Positions 23,808 through 34,600 of a stretch of DNA of 64,000 bases are shown here, piece after piece; the first letter of the stretch is position 1; each line of letters begins with the position of its first letter. The translations under genes and the position numbers were made by a program. Source of the DNA: Azorhizobium oxalatiphilum (GTDB taxonomy: Bacteria > Pseudomonadota > Alphaproteobacteria > Rhizobiales > Xanthobacteraceae); the NCBI RefSeq assembly GCF_014635325.1, contig NZ_BMCT01000002.1, positions 434,001 to 498,000 of the forward strand, read 5' to 3'. The notes below the pieces were generated by a model. The model was not told the origin of the DNA, ran no database searches, and saw only the letters and a program-made list of their open reading frames with translations.

Positions 23808-24779
23808 ATGGCGGATGATCCGCACGAGGCCCCTGCCCGCCGCCCGCTGCCCAGGGGCGCCCTGGACACCGGCCCCGATGGGGATGGAACCCGCCCGCGC
23901 CGCGCCCTCATGGACATCCTCCATGCCCTGCCCGTGGGCGTGGAGATCTATGACGGCGACTTCAACGCCGTCTTCTTCAACAAGGCCGCCGACGACCTCT
24001 TCCTCTACAAGGAACAGGTGGTCTTCCATCACGACGACTGGTGGGAACTGGGCTTTCCCGATCCGAAAGTGCGCGCCGTCGTCATCGCCGAATGGGAACA
24101 GGTGCTGGCGCAGGCCCGCAAGGTGCCCGGCAGCGTGCAGAGCGGGGAATGGGACGTGCGCTGCCGCGACGGCCAGCAGCACAATGTGCGCTTCCGCTTC
24201 TGCTTCCTCGGCGACATCTATGTGTTCGTGCTGTTCGACATCACCGAGCAGCGCCGGCTGGAGGCGGAACTGCGCCGGCTGGCCAATGTGGATCCCCTGA
24301 CCGAGACCTTCAACCGCCGCCGCTTCGTCACCGAGGCGGATGCCGCTTTCGCCGCCTGGCGCCGCAACCGGCGCGATTTCGCTTTGCTGATGCTGGACAT
24401 CGACCACTTCAAGGCGGTGAACGACCAGCACGGCCACGGCATCGGCGACGATGTGATCCGCCTCGTCGCCAGCCGCTGCCAGCGCGCCATCCGCGAGGGC
24501 GACGTGCTGGCCCGCATGGGCGGCGAGGAATTCGCCGTGCTGCTGCCCGACACCGGCGAGGCGGATGCCCGCCGGGTGGCGGCCCGCCTGACGGAGTCGA
24601 TCTCGGCCACCCCGCTCGCCATCGACAGCCTGCGCCTGCCCGTGGGGGTGAGTATCGGCGGCACCACCGCCGGCGATGCCGACGAGGATCTCGACGCCGT
24701 GCTGCGGCGCGCCGACCGGGCGCTCTATGCGGCCAAGAATGCCGGACGCGGCCGGGTCATGTTCTACGCCGTGGGGTGA
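23808..24779 (+). CDS. diguanylate cyclase with PAS domain (GGDEF)
   Basis: 323 residues from ATG 23808. A PAS-like sensor (about 33-150: PVGVEIYDGDFNAVFFNKAAD, ending FDITEQRR) is joined to a GGDEF domain (about 155-323). The active motif is GGEEF (238-242), the metal site is DIDHFK and the inhibitory I-site RxxD (R229-D232) sits exactly five residues before GGEEF, so product feedback should work. It makes c-di-GMP from two GTP in the cytoplasm. No membrane segment is seen. In-frame upstream starts would only add a Pro/Cys-rich repeat tract. What the PAS domain senses is unknown. Confidence 0.92.
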   Translation: MADDPHEAPARRPLPRGALDTGPDGDGTRPRRALMDILHALPVGVEIYDGDFNAVFFNKAADDLFLYKEQVVFHHDDWWELGFPDPKVRAVVIAEWEQVLAQARKVPGSVQSGEWDVRCRDGQQHNVRFRFCFLGDIYVFVLFDITEQRRLEAELRRLANVDPLTETFNRRRFVTEADAAFAAWRRNRRDFALLMLDIDHFKAVNDQHGHGIGDDVIRLVASRCQRAIREGDVLARMGGEEFAVLLPDTGEADARRVAARLTESISATPLAIDSLRLPVGVSIGGTTAGDADEDLDAVLRRADRALYAAKNAGRGRVMFYAVG

Positions 24780-24924
24780 TCCCTGTCCCTGCGGCAGACG
24801 TTCCACAGTCTGGAACCCGTCTGGCCGGGGTTTGGACGCGGGGGCCAAACCTGCTATGGCCCCGGCCAAGCCGCGCAACCCCAGCGCGAGAGACAGGTCG
24901 CAGAAACAGCGCCGAGGACGAGCC

Positions 24925-25602
24925 ATGTTCCCCGAGAGACTGAAGGAAGGCTATCGCGCCTTCATCGACGGCCGCTTCGCCAGTGAGCGGTCCCGCTACG
25001 AGACCCTGGCGCAGGCCGGCCAGAAGCCCGAGATCATGGTGATCGGCTGCGTGGACAGCCGGGTGTCACCGGAAGTGATCTTCGATGCCGCCCCCGGCGA
25101 GCTGCTGGTAGTGCGCAACGTGGCCAACCTCGTGCCCCCCTATGAGAAGCACGGCGACACCCAGCACGGCACCAGCGCGGCGCTGGAATTCGGCGTGCAG
25201 GCGCTGAAGGTGAAGCACATCGTGGTGCTCGGCCATGCTTTGTGCGGCGGCATCCGCGCCTTCGCCGACGAGATCGAGCCCTTGTCCCCCGGCGACTTCA
25301 TCGGCCGCTGGATGTCCCAGATCGCGCCCGCCGCCGAGAGCCTCGGCCCGCGCAAGGCCGAGGATGGCGATGCCTATCTGCGCCGGCTGGAATTCGCCTC
25401 GGTGGAGCTGAGCCTGAAGAATCTGATGACCTTCCCCTACCTGCGCCAGCAGGTGGAGGCGGGGGCGCTGCAGATCCACGGCGCCTATTTCGGCGTGGCC
25501 TCCGGCCGCCTTCTGGTGCGCGACCCGGCCACCGGCCAGTTCGAGCCCGTGGCGGATGCGGGCGACGCCCGCCTCGCCATGTTCCGGGCCGAGCAGGCGT
25601 GA
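24925..25602 (+). CDS. beta-class carbonic anhydrase
   Basis: 225 residues. It interconverts CO2 and bicarbonate. The zinc site is complete: Cys42, Asp44 and Arg46 in GCVDSRVSP, then His104 and Cys107 in LGHALCGG. NVANLVPPY and HGTSAALEFGV are further family blocks. No signal peptide, hence cytoplasmic. It follows the cyclase gene after 145 bases on the same strand, without sign of coupling. Likely roles are bicarbonate supply for carboxylases and adaptation to low CO2. Confidence 0.94.
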   Translation: MFPERLKEGYRAFIDGRFASERSRYETLAQAGQKPEIMVIGCVDSRVSPEVIFDAAPGELLVVRNVANLVPPYEKHGDTQHGTSAALEFGVQALKVKHIVVLGHALCGGIRAFADEIEPLSPGDFIGRWMSQIAPAAESLGPRKAEDGDAYLRRLEFASVELSLKNLMTFPYLRQQVEAGALQIHGAYFGVASGRLLVRDPATGQFEPVADAGDARLAMFRAEQA

Positions 25603-25879
25603 GCGGCGGGCCGGGACGGTGAAGACCGTCCCGACGGAATTGCAATGCAACCAACGCCGAGCTGCACTGCATACCTCGCAGGAGATTGCATGGCTCGGAC
25701 CGCCTGGAGCAGCTCCAACATGGCGGATTTGCAGGATTTTTCCTGACAGAGCGGTCCAGAATCGCGCTTTCGCGTCCGGCCGATGCACACGACTTTCACA
25801 CGACGGTGAGATGACAAATCCGCCCAATCGGATAGGTTGTCCTCAGCCATATGGGACTGCCCCCTGAGTGGCCTCCAGA

Positions 25880-25919
25880 CGCCTCGCCCCGGTTCGCCGG
25901 GCGGGGCGTTTTGTCTTTT
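25880..25919 (+). terminator. rho-independent terminator
   Basis: A GC-rich stem (CGCCTCGCCCCGG, loop TTCG, CCGGGCGGGGCG) is followed by TTTTGTCTTTT. It lies 278 bases after the carbonic anhydrase stop, which leaves room for a long 3' tail or a separate short RNA; no reading frame in between looks real. Confidence 0.75.
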
Positions 25920-25944
25920 GGGGCCGGCGTATGTCACCCGTATT

Positions 25945-26673
25945 TCACCGCGTTGCCCCCGCCGCCTCCAGCAGATCGAAGCTCGCCAGCACCGTCTCCG
26001 CGTGCCGCGCCATCAGCACGGACGCCGCCAGCCCCTGCCGGCCGCGCACGGCCTCCACAATGGCAAGGTGCTCGGCATAGGCCGCCCGGTGGCGGCCGGG
26101 CTCGAGGCGGGTGGCGAGCAGGCGCACCCGGTCGATATGCGCCTTCACCCCATGCAACAGACGCCACGCATCCGGCAGGCCGGCAAGGTCCGCCAGCGTG
26201 GCGTGGAACGCCTCGTCGGCGGCGAAGAAGGCCAGATCATCGCCCCGGTCCGCGGCCGCCTGCTGAGCTGCCAGCACGGGCGCGAGGCGCGCTTCCACTT
26301 CGGCGAAAGGCTGCGGGCGCATGGCGAGCAGCCGCACCACCTCCCCCTCCAGCGCCCGCCGGATCGCGACGCCCGCATTGAGGCTGGCGCGGTCGATGGC
26401 CGCCACCGCCGAGCCCACCTGCGGCCACGTCGTCACCAGCCCGTCCTGTGCCAGTTGCTGCAAGGCGGCCCGCACGGGGGTGCGCGAGACGGCGCAGGCG
26501 GCGGCGATGTCGCTTTCGTGCAGCGGCGCGCCGGAGGGCAGGGTTGAGCGGATGATCAGCATCCGCAGCGCCGCATAGAGCTGCGGGCCGATGGGCTGGG
26601 CGCGGTCGATCCGCACGCCCGACAGAGAGGCGGCGAGGTCGAAGCCCGGCAGGGTGCGTTTCACGCGCGGCAT
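25945..26673 (-). CDS. GntR-family regulator, FCD type, probably of uxuA
   Basis: 242 residues. The winged helix-turn-helix (about 25-95) has CAVSRTPVRAALQQLAQDGLV, and the FCD ligand domain (about 100-235) has FFAADEAFHATLADLAG and YAEHLAIVEAVRGRQG. It follows the mannonate dehydratase gene on the same strand after 28 bases. Enterobacterial UxuR and ExuR belong to this family and sense uronates such as fructuronate, so this is the natural regulator of uxuA. The palindrome upstream of uxuA is its probable target. Confidence 0.9.
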   Translation of the reverse strand: MPRVKRTLPGFDLAASLSGVRIDRAQPIGPQLYAALRMLIIRSTLPSGAPLHESDIAAACAVSRTPVRAALQQLAQDGLVTTWPQVGSAVAAIDRASLNAGVAIRRALEGEVVRLLAMRPQPFAEVEARLAPVLAAQQAAADRGDDLAFFAADEAFHATLADLAGLPDAWRLLHGVKAHIDRVRLLATRLEPGRHRAAYAEHLAIVEAVRGRQGLAASVLMARHAETVLASFDLLEAAGATR

Positions 26674-26701
26674 GGCGCCTCCCCCGCAGCACCCACGCCG
26701 C

Positions 26702-27919
26702 TCACGCGCCGCCCCAGAGCGGATGGCGGAGCGCGGTCATCACCCCGCGCAGCTCGGCGAGGCCCTTCAGGCGGCCGATGGCCGGATAGCCGGGCTGACC
26801 GCCGCGACCGATGTCGTCGAGGATGTCCTGCCCATGATCCGGCCGCATGGGGATTTCCGCATCGCGCCGGCCCAGCGCCCGGCGGCGCGCCTCCTCGGCG
26901 TGCAGCGCGGCGATGGTGGCCACCATGTCGGTCTCGCCGGCCAGATGCTCGTCCTCGAAGAAGGAGCGGCGCAGCCCGTCCACCGGCTCCTGCCGGCGCA
27001 CATTGCGCAGATGCACGAAATGGATGCGATCCCCCAGCCGCTGCGCCATGCCCGGCAAATCGTTGTCCGGCCGCACCCCCAGCGAGCCCGAGCACAGGGT
27101 CACGCCATTGGCCGGGCTGTCCACCGCATCGAGGAAGAAGCGGTAGTCGGCCTCGGTGGAGACGATGCGCGGCAGGCCCAGCAGCGGGAACGGCGGGTCA
27201 TCGGGATGGCAGCACAGGCGCAGGCCCAGCTCCTCCGCCACCGGCACCACCTCAGAGAGGAAATCCACCAGATGCGCCCGCAGGCGCTCGGCCGGGATGG
27301 CGTCATAGAGAGCGAGCTGGTCGCGCAGGCTGTCCAGCGTCCAGCCCTCCGCCGCGCCCGGCAGGCCGGCGGTGAGATTGGCGGCAAGGCGCGTGCGGGC
27401 TGCCTCGTCCATGGCCGCATGGCGGGCGGCGGCTTCTTCCTTCAGGGCGTCGCCATAATCGTCCGCCGCGCCGGGGCGGGCGAGCACGAACAGGTCGAAG
27501 GCGGCGAAGTCCACCAGATCGAAGCGCATGGCATGCCCGCCGTGGGGCACCACGTAGTGGAGATCGGTGCGGCTCCAGTCCAGCACCGGCATGAAATTGT
27601 AGCAGATGGTCTCGATGCCGCAGGCGGCGAGCGAGGCCAGAGACCGCTTGTAGGCGGCGATATGGTCGCGCCACGGGCCGGTCTGGCGCTTGATGTCCTC
27701 GGAGACCGGCAGGCTCTCCACCACGTCCCATGTGAGGCCGGTGGGCGCGTCGTCGGGGCCGCGCACGATGACCTGCCGTTTACGGATTTCACCTATGGTC
27801 CATTCCTGCGCGGTGGGGATGTGGTGCAGAGCGGTGACGATGCCCTGCGCCCCCGCCTGCCGCACCGCCTCCAGCGACACCTTGTCCGCCGGCCCGAACC
27901 ACCGCCACGTCTGCCGCAT
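26702..27919 (-). CDS. uxuA: mannonate dehydratase
   Basis: 405 residues, the standard length. The enzyme dehydrates D-mannonate to 2-keto-3-deoxygluconate in glucuronate/fructuronate breakdown. Family blocks are clear: MRQTWRWFGPADKVSL at the start, ALHHIPTAQEWTIGEI, CYNFMPVLDWSRTDL, CCHPDDPPFPLLGLPRIVST and FVHLRNVRR, then PMRPDHGQDI near the end, with the metal-site Cys, His and Asp residues in them. The GntR gene follows. Other genes for uronate catabolism (isomerase, reductase, kinase) are not in this window. Confidence 0.95.
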   Translation of the reverse strand: MRQTWRWFGPADKVSLEAVRQAGAQGIVTALHHIPTAQEWTIGEIRKRQVIVRGPDDAPTGLTWDVVESLPVSEDIKRQTGPWRDHIAAYKRSLASLAACGIETICYNFMPVLDWSRTDLHYVVPHGGHAMRFDLVDFAAFDLFVLARPGAADDYGDALKEEAAARHAAMDEAARTRLAANLTAGLPGAAEGWTLDSLRDQLALYDAIPAERLRAHLVDFLSEVVPVAEELGLRLCCHPDDPPFPLLGLPRIVSTEADYRFFLDAVDSPANGVTLCSGSLGVRPDNDLPGMAQRLGDRIHFVHLRNVRRQEPVDGLRRSFFEDEHLAGETDMVATIAALHAEEARRRALGRRDAEIPMRPDHGQDILDDIGRGGQPGYPAIGRLKGLAELRGVMTALRHPLWGGA

Positions 27920-27938
27920 ACGCGCCTCCCCGCATCAT

Positions 27939-27966
27939 TCTGGTATTCTTGGATTCAAGTATACCA
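27939..27966. promoter_or_regulatory. operator palindrome upstream of uxuA
   Basis: Arms CTGGTATTCTTG and CAAGTATACCAG around a four-base centre match at 11 of 12 pairs. It is 20-47 bases before the uxuA ATG. TGGTAT/ATACCA is the type of half-site bound by UxuR/ExuR-like GntR regulators, and the GntR gene lies downstream in the same operon. Confidence 0.75.
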
Positions 27967-28414
27967 GTTTACAGAGCGCGCGAAAGCGGTCTTGCGCGCC
28001 CTCAGGAGAGCCGGGGCTCGCGGCTGCATTCCCCTGCATCCCCTTGCCACGGCAAGACCTGCCGGCAGTCTCGCACGGCCTCGCCCGGCCGGCGCATCGC
28101 CGGGAACAGCAAACGTAAGTTCACCTGACCTCATCTCCCCTCCTCTGGCGTCCAGTGCAGGCACAAGCGCACAGGAACAGCGGCCAGATTCCGCAGAAGA
28201 CCTGCGCAACACGCCCTGATTGCACTCCAGTCCTCAACCAATACTGCCCACCTGCGCCCCAACATTCGCCGAGCCGGTCCAGCACACGTGATGAAGAGAA
28301 AGTGAAACCAAATAAACCATCCTCACGACCTGCACCGAATCCCCCCAAAGATGTGCTTTTTCTGCAATAGACGGCGGACTGTTTTTGCTTAAATTCAAGC
28401 TGGGGCCGCAGGTA

Positions 28415-28431
28415 AGGGGAATCATTCCCCT
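28415..28431. promoter_or_regulatory. perfect 17-base palindrome upstream of the autotransporter
   Basis: AGGGGAATCATTCCCCT, symmetric around 28423, lies about 200 bases before the probable start of the autotransporter gene in a 668-base gene-free stretch. Such symmetry suggests a dimeric regulator. The rest of 27967-28634 shows only a T-rich patch near 28380 that could be part of a promoter. Confidence 0.5.
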
Positions 28432-28634
28432 ATGGTTGTGGTGGGGGGCTAAATCGTCAGGGCTGCCGGCGAAGACCGGGGCGCAAGACCTTGCGGGCGC
28501 AGAGCCGGTGGGGTGTGCCCGTGGTTCACCGGTCGGCTGCTGGCCCTGTCCGCATCACAGCCAGAGACCACGCGGTCCCCAAAGCCGCTTCCGCACGATG
28601 CGGAGGCCGGCCATGGATCTGTCGGTGGGGGCTG

Positions 28635-31600
28635 ATGGTGGGGCAGGATCGCGCGGGTAACGGTCACAAGCATAGCGACCGCAAGCGTAACGACCGGGGA
28701 ACGTCCGTTCACGCCGAGGAGCGCCATGCAGGCAGCCACCCGGCAGGCGGGGCCATTGCGGGCGAGAGGCGCAGGAGCGCCAGCGATGTCCGGTCCACCG
28801 ATGTCCGATCCGTGTCCGAACGCCAGAACACCGGCGCCGTCGTCCTCCACCAGCCGCAGGCGCCGGATGGCGCCCTTCACCAGCCGCAGGCGCCGGATGG
28901 CGCCTTCCACCAGCCGCACGCGCCGGATGGCGCCCTTCACCAGCCGCAGGCGCCGGATGGCGCCTTCCACCAGCCGCACGCGCCGGATGACGCCCTCCGC
29001 CAGCCGCAGGCGCCCGATGCCACCCGGCGTGTGCTCGTGCGCCGCGCCACGCGGCTGTGCGCCACCACCGCCCTCACCGCCGCCGCCCTCGTCGGCACGC
29101 TGCTCCTGTCCGCGCCATCAGCCCGGGCGCAGACGGTCAACACCTGGCTCGGCGGGGGCAACAATGCCAACTGGCTGACCTCCGGCAATTTCACGCAAAC
29201 CCTCGCCAACGACCAGGCCCTGCATTTCGCCGGCGGCACCCAAACCACCAATTTCAACAACAGCGGCCTGTCCTACTACAGCCTCACCTTTGACGCCGGG
29301 GCCGCAACCTTCTTCATCCACGATGGTCTCGTGACACCGAACAGAATCAACCTGTCGAACGGCATCACCAACCTGTCCACCAGCCGCCAGTTTATCGCGC
29401 AAAACATCAGCCTGATTGCGTCACAGACCTTCCAGGCCAGTGCGGGCGATCTCGTCATTCAGGGCAACATCTTGGGCTCCGCCAGCCCCGCACCCAAGTC
29501 ACTGACGATCGATGGCGCCTTCAATACGGAAATCAATGGTCTCTTCAACGGCACCGGCGACATTATTTCCCTGATCAAGATCGGCACGGGCACCCTCCTG
29601 CTCAATGGCGTGAACGACTATCAGGGCGCCACCACCATCAGCGCCGGCGTCGTCACCCTGCAGTCCTCCGACGGCCTCGGCAGCACGACAGCGGGCACCT
29701 CCGTCGCCTCCGGCGCGGCGCTGCAGCTTCAGAACGGCGTGGCCGTGGGCAGCGAGGCGCTCACCCTCAACGGCACCGGCATCGCCAATGGCGGCGCGCT
29801 GCGCAACATCGCCGGCACTGGCTCCACGCCGGTGAACGACAACAGTTGGGCCGGCGCCATCACGCTCGGCAGCGACACCCGCATCAACAGCGATGCCGGC
29901 ACCCTGACCGTGTCCGGGGCTATCAGCGGCACCAATACCAACCTGACGGTGGGCGGCGCGGGCAACACCACCCTGTCCGGCGGCCTCACGCTCGGCACCG
30001 GCGGCCTCACCAAGGACGGCAGCGGCACGCTGACGCTGAGCGGCACCAACAGCTATAGCGGCACCACCACCATCTCCGCCGGCACGTTGCTGGGCGGCGC
30101 CATCAACGCTTTCTCCGCCACGTCCAGCGTGACCCTCGCCAACACCGCCGGTGCCCTGCTCGATCTTGGCGGCTGGAACCAGACGGTCGCCGGCGTCAGC
30201 GGCGGCGGTACCTCCGGTGGCAACATCGCGCTCGGTGGCGTGACCCTGACCATCGCGACGGATTCCTCTTCCTCTTTCACCTATGCGGGCCAGATCTCCG
30301 GGAGCGGGAACCTCGTCAAGTCGGGCGACGGCACACAGAGCCTCACCGGCGCCAGCACCTACACCGGCTTCACCTTCATCAGCGGCGGCGTGCTCAACAT
30401 CCGGAACGCCACCGCGCTCGGCACCACGGCCGCCGGCGCCAGCGTCTCCTCCGGCGCGGCGCTGGAGATCCAGGGCGGCATCGCGGTGGGCGCGGAGACG
30501 CTGACCATCGTCGGCACCGGCGTCTCCAATGGCGGCGCCCTGCGCAACGTCTCCGGCACCAACAGCATGGCCGGTGCCATCACCCTCGGCGGGAGCACGC
30601 GCATCAACAGCGATGCCGGCACGCTCACCCTGTCGGGGGGCATCAGCGGCACCAACATCGGCCTGACGGTGGGCGGCGCGGGCAACACCACCCTGTCCGG
30701 CAGCATCGCACTCGGCTTCGGCGGACTGACCAAGGATGGCAGCGGCACGCTGATCCTTTCGGGCACAAGCACCTATCTCGGCGACACCCTCATCACGGCC
30801 GGCGTGGTCAACGTCCGCAATGCCGACGCATTGGGCGCCAATTACGGGGGCACGACCGTCTCGACTGGCGCCGCGCTGGAGATCCAGGGCGGCATAACGG
30901 TCGCTTCCGAACGCCTGCTACTGAACGGCACCGGCATCGCCAATGGCGGCGTCCTACGCAACGTTTCCGGCGACAACGGCTGGGGCGGAAACATCACGCT
31001 GGGCGGGACCACGCGCATCAACAGCGATGCCGGCACCCTGACCCTGTCGGGGACCATCAGCGGCACCAACACCGACCTGACCGTCGGCGGAGCCGGCAAC
31101 ACCACCATCTCCGGCGGCGTCAACACCGGCTTAGGCAGACTGACCAAGGACGGCAGCGGCACGCTGATCCTCTCGGGCGCCAGCACCTACAACGGCACCA
31201 CCCTCATCACGGCCGGCGTGGTCAACATCAGGAACTCTACGGCCCTCGGCACCACGCAAGCCGGCACCACCCTCTCCTCCGGCGCGGCGCTGGAGATCCA
31301 GGACGGCATCGTAGTCGCGGGCGAGGCGCTGACGCTCAACGGCACCGGCATCGCCAATGGCGGCGCGCTGCGCAACGTTTCCGGCAGCACCGAGTGGGGC
31401 GGATCCATCACCCTCGCAAGCGCCAGCCGCATCAACAGCGATGCCGATTTCCTTTCCCTGACGGGGGCCATCACCGGCACCAACACCGACCTGACGGTGG
31501 GCGGCGCGGGCAACACCACCCTGTACGGCGGCCTCACGCTCGGCACCGGCGGCCTCACCAAGGACGGCAGCGGCACGCTGGTGCTGCTGGGCACCAACAG

Positions 31601-34600
31601 CTATAGCGGCACCACAACCATCTCCGCCGGCATGTTGCGGACGGCCGGCACCAACGCTTTCTCCGCCACGTCCAGCGTGACCCTCGCCAACACCGCCGGT
31701 GCCATGCTCGATCTTGGCGGCTGGAACCAGACGGTCGCCGGCATCAGCGGCGGTGGCACCACCGGCGGCAACATCGAGACGGGCGGCGCCCGCCTGACCA
31801 TCGCGACGGATTCCTCTTCCTCTTTCACCTATGCGGGCCAGATCTCCGGGAGCGGGAACCTCGTCAAGTCGGGCGGCGGCACACAGACCCTCACCGGCGC
31901 CAGCACCTACACCGGCACCACCTCCGTCACGGCCGGCGTGCTCAACATCCAGAACGCCACCGCGCTCGGCACCACGGCCGCCGGCACCAGCGTCTCCTCC
32001 GGTGCGGCGCTGGAGATCCAGGGCGGCATCGCGGTGGGTGCCGAGTCGCTGACGCTGTCCGGCACAGGCGTCTCCGACGGCGGCGCGCTGCGCAACGTCT
32101 CCGGCAACAACAGCGCGTCGGGCGCCGTCTCGCTCGTCGCCGACGCCCGCATCAACAGCGATGCCGGCACCCTCACCCTGAGCGGCATCATATCGAGCAC
32201 CGGCAGCCTCACCGTGGGCGGCGCGGGCAACGTCACCCTGTCCGGCCGGCTCAACAACAACGCGGGGACGCTCACCAAAGACGGCACCGGCACGCTGGTT
32301 CTCGCCGGTGCCACCGATTCCAGCGGCACCAACCTCTACAGCGGCGCCACGACGGTTTCGGCCGGCGTGCTGAACATCCGCAAGAACACCGCGCTCGGCA
32401 GCACGGCGGCGGGCACCACCGTCGCCTTCGGCGCGGCGCTGGAGCTTCAGGGCGACATCGCGGTGGGCGCCGAGGCGCTGACGCTGAACGGCACCGGCGT
32501 GTCCCTCCGCGGCGCGCTGCGCAACATCTCCGGCACCAACAGCTGGGCCGGCGACATCACGCTGGACAGCACCAGCCGCATCAACAGCGATGCCGGCACG
32601 CTCACCGTGTCCGGCGCCATCACCGGCACCAACATCGGCCTCACCGTGGGCGGCGCCGGTGCCGTCGTCCTGTCCGGCGATATCGCCACGGGGACGGGCA
32701 CCCTCCTCAAGGACGGCGCCGGCCGGCTGACGCTCTCGGGCGACAACAGCTATACCGGCAACACCGAAATCTTCGGCGGCGCGCTCAACATCCAGAGCGC
32801 CACCGCGCTCGGCACCACGGCGAGCCGCACCTATGTGTCCGATGGCGCGGCACTGGAAATCCAGGGCGGCATCGCGGTGGGCGCCGAGGCGCTCACCCTC
32901 GCCGGCGCCGGCCTCGGCAACACCGGCGCCCTGCGCAATGTCTCCGGCGACAACAGCATGGCCGGAGACATCAGGCTCGTGAGCAATACGTTCATCGGCA
33001 GCACGGCCGGCACGCTCACCTTGTCCAGCGCCATCACCGGCATCGACACCGCCCTCAGCCTGACGGGTGCCGGCAATGTCGTGCTCTCCGGCGACATCGC
33101 CATCGGCGACGCCGCGCTCAACAAGTCCGGCACCGGGACGGCGACGTTGTCCGGCGCCAACAGCTATTCCGGCACCACCTCCGTCACGGCTGGCGTGCTC
33201 AACATCCAGAGCGCCAGCGCGCTCGGCGATACGGCGGCGGGCACCGTCGTCTCCGATGGTGCGGCGCTCGAAATTCAGGGCGGCATCGCGGTGGGCGCGG
33301 AAGCGCTGACCCTGAGCGGCACCGGCGTCTCCAATGGCGGCGCCCTGCGCAACATCTCCGGCGCCAACTCCTATGCGGGCGCCATCTCGCTGGCGGCCGA
33401 CACCCGCATCGCCAGCGATGCCGGTACGCTCACTCTGTCCGGCGGCATCACCGGCGCCAGCATGGCGACGCCGGCCGCGCTCACCGTGGGCGGCGCGGGC
33501 AACACCACCATTTCGGGCGTGATCGGCGCCAATCTGACGGGCCTGACCAAGAACGGCACCGGCACGCTGACGCTCAGCGCCGCCAACACCTATACCGGCC
33601 CCACCACCATCAGCGCCGGCACGCTGGCCTTGTCCGGCTTCGGCAGCATCGCCAGCTCCTCCGCCGTGCAGGTGAACGGCACGCTGGACGTTTCCAACAT
33701 CGTCGCCTTTACGACCATCAACAACGTGTCCGGCCTCGGCACGCTGGCGATCGGCAGCCGCACGCTGGTTCTCAACCAGAGCACCGACAGCATCTTCGCC
33801 GGCGGCCTCACCGGCGGCGGCACGCTGGCGAAGGATGGCGGGGGCACGCTACAGATGGTGGGCGACGCCAGCGCCTTCACCGGCACGCTCAGCGTCCAGG
33901 CCGGCACCCTCGATGTGAACAATGCATCCGGCACCGCCACGGGCCGGCTGGGCGGCAACGTGACGGTGTTCTCCGGCGCGACCCTGCAGGGCGTCGGCGG
34001 CACCATCGGCGGTGTCGTGACCCTGACCTCCGGCGGCACGCTGCGGCGCGACGCCACCGCCCCCGGCACCGGCGGCCTCACCATGGGCGCGCTGGCGATG
34101 AACGCGGGCGCGCTTCTGGACGTGAGCCTCGCCACCCCGGCCACCAGCCCGTCCGCCTTCACCGTCACCGGCAATGCCAGCCTGAACGGCACGCTCAACA
34201 TCACCGACCTGCCCGGCTATGGCATCGGCGTGTACCGCATCCTGTCCGTCGGCGGCACGATCACCGACTACGGTCTGACGCTGGGCACGCCGCAGTTCGG
34301 CAACCTCGTGAACACCCTCGACGTGGGCGCGCACGCGCTGGACGTGCAGGTGACGTCGGTGGACACCAGCCTGCAATACTGGAGCGCCGACGGCACCACG
34401 CGCGGCGGTTCGGGCAACTGGACCTCCACCAACAGCTGGCTCAACGCCGCCGGCGGCGCCTCGCCCTGGGGCAGCGACACGGGCGTGTTCGACGGCACCG
34501 CCGGCACCGTCACGGTGGTCGGCGCGCAGACCTTCGGCACGCTGGAATTCCTCTCCTCCGGCACCGTGGTTCAGGCCGGCGCGGGCGGCAGCCTCGATCT

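Noticed and set aside
28370-28390. A GG...TTTTTGCTT sequence upstream of the autotransporter resembling a sigma-54 promoter
   Set aside because: Spacing is nine bases and the TGGCAC half is missing.
28848-29027. CRISPR-like array
   Set aside because: The units are contiguous coding repeats without unique spacers.
28726-29178. A 150-residue frame with a GAGGAG site at the beginning of the autotransporter
   Set aside because: Its translation is an Arg/Pro/Ser repeat with no signal peptide and no family; kept only as a note in the minisatellite finding.
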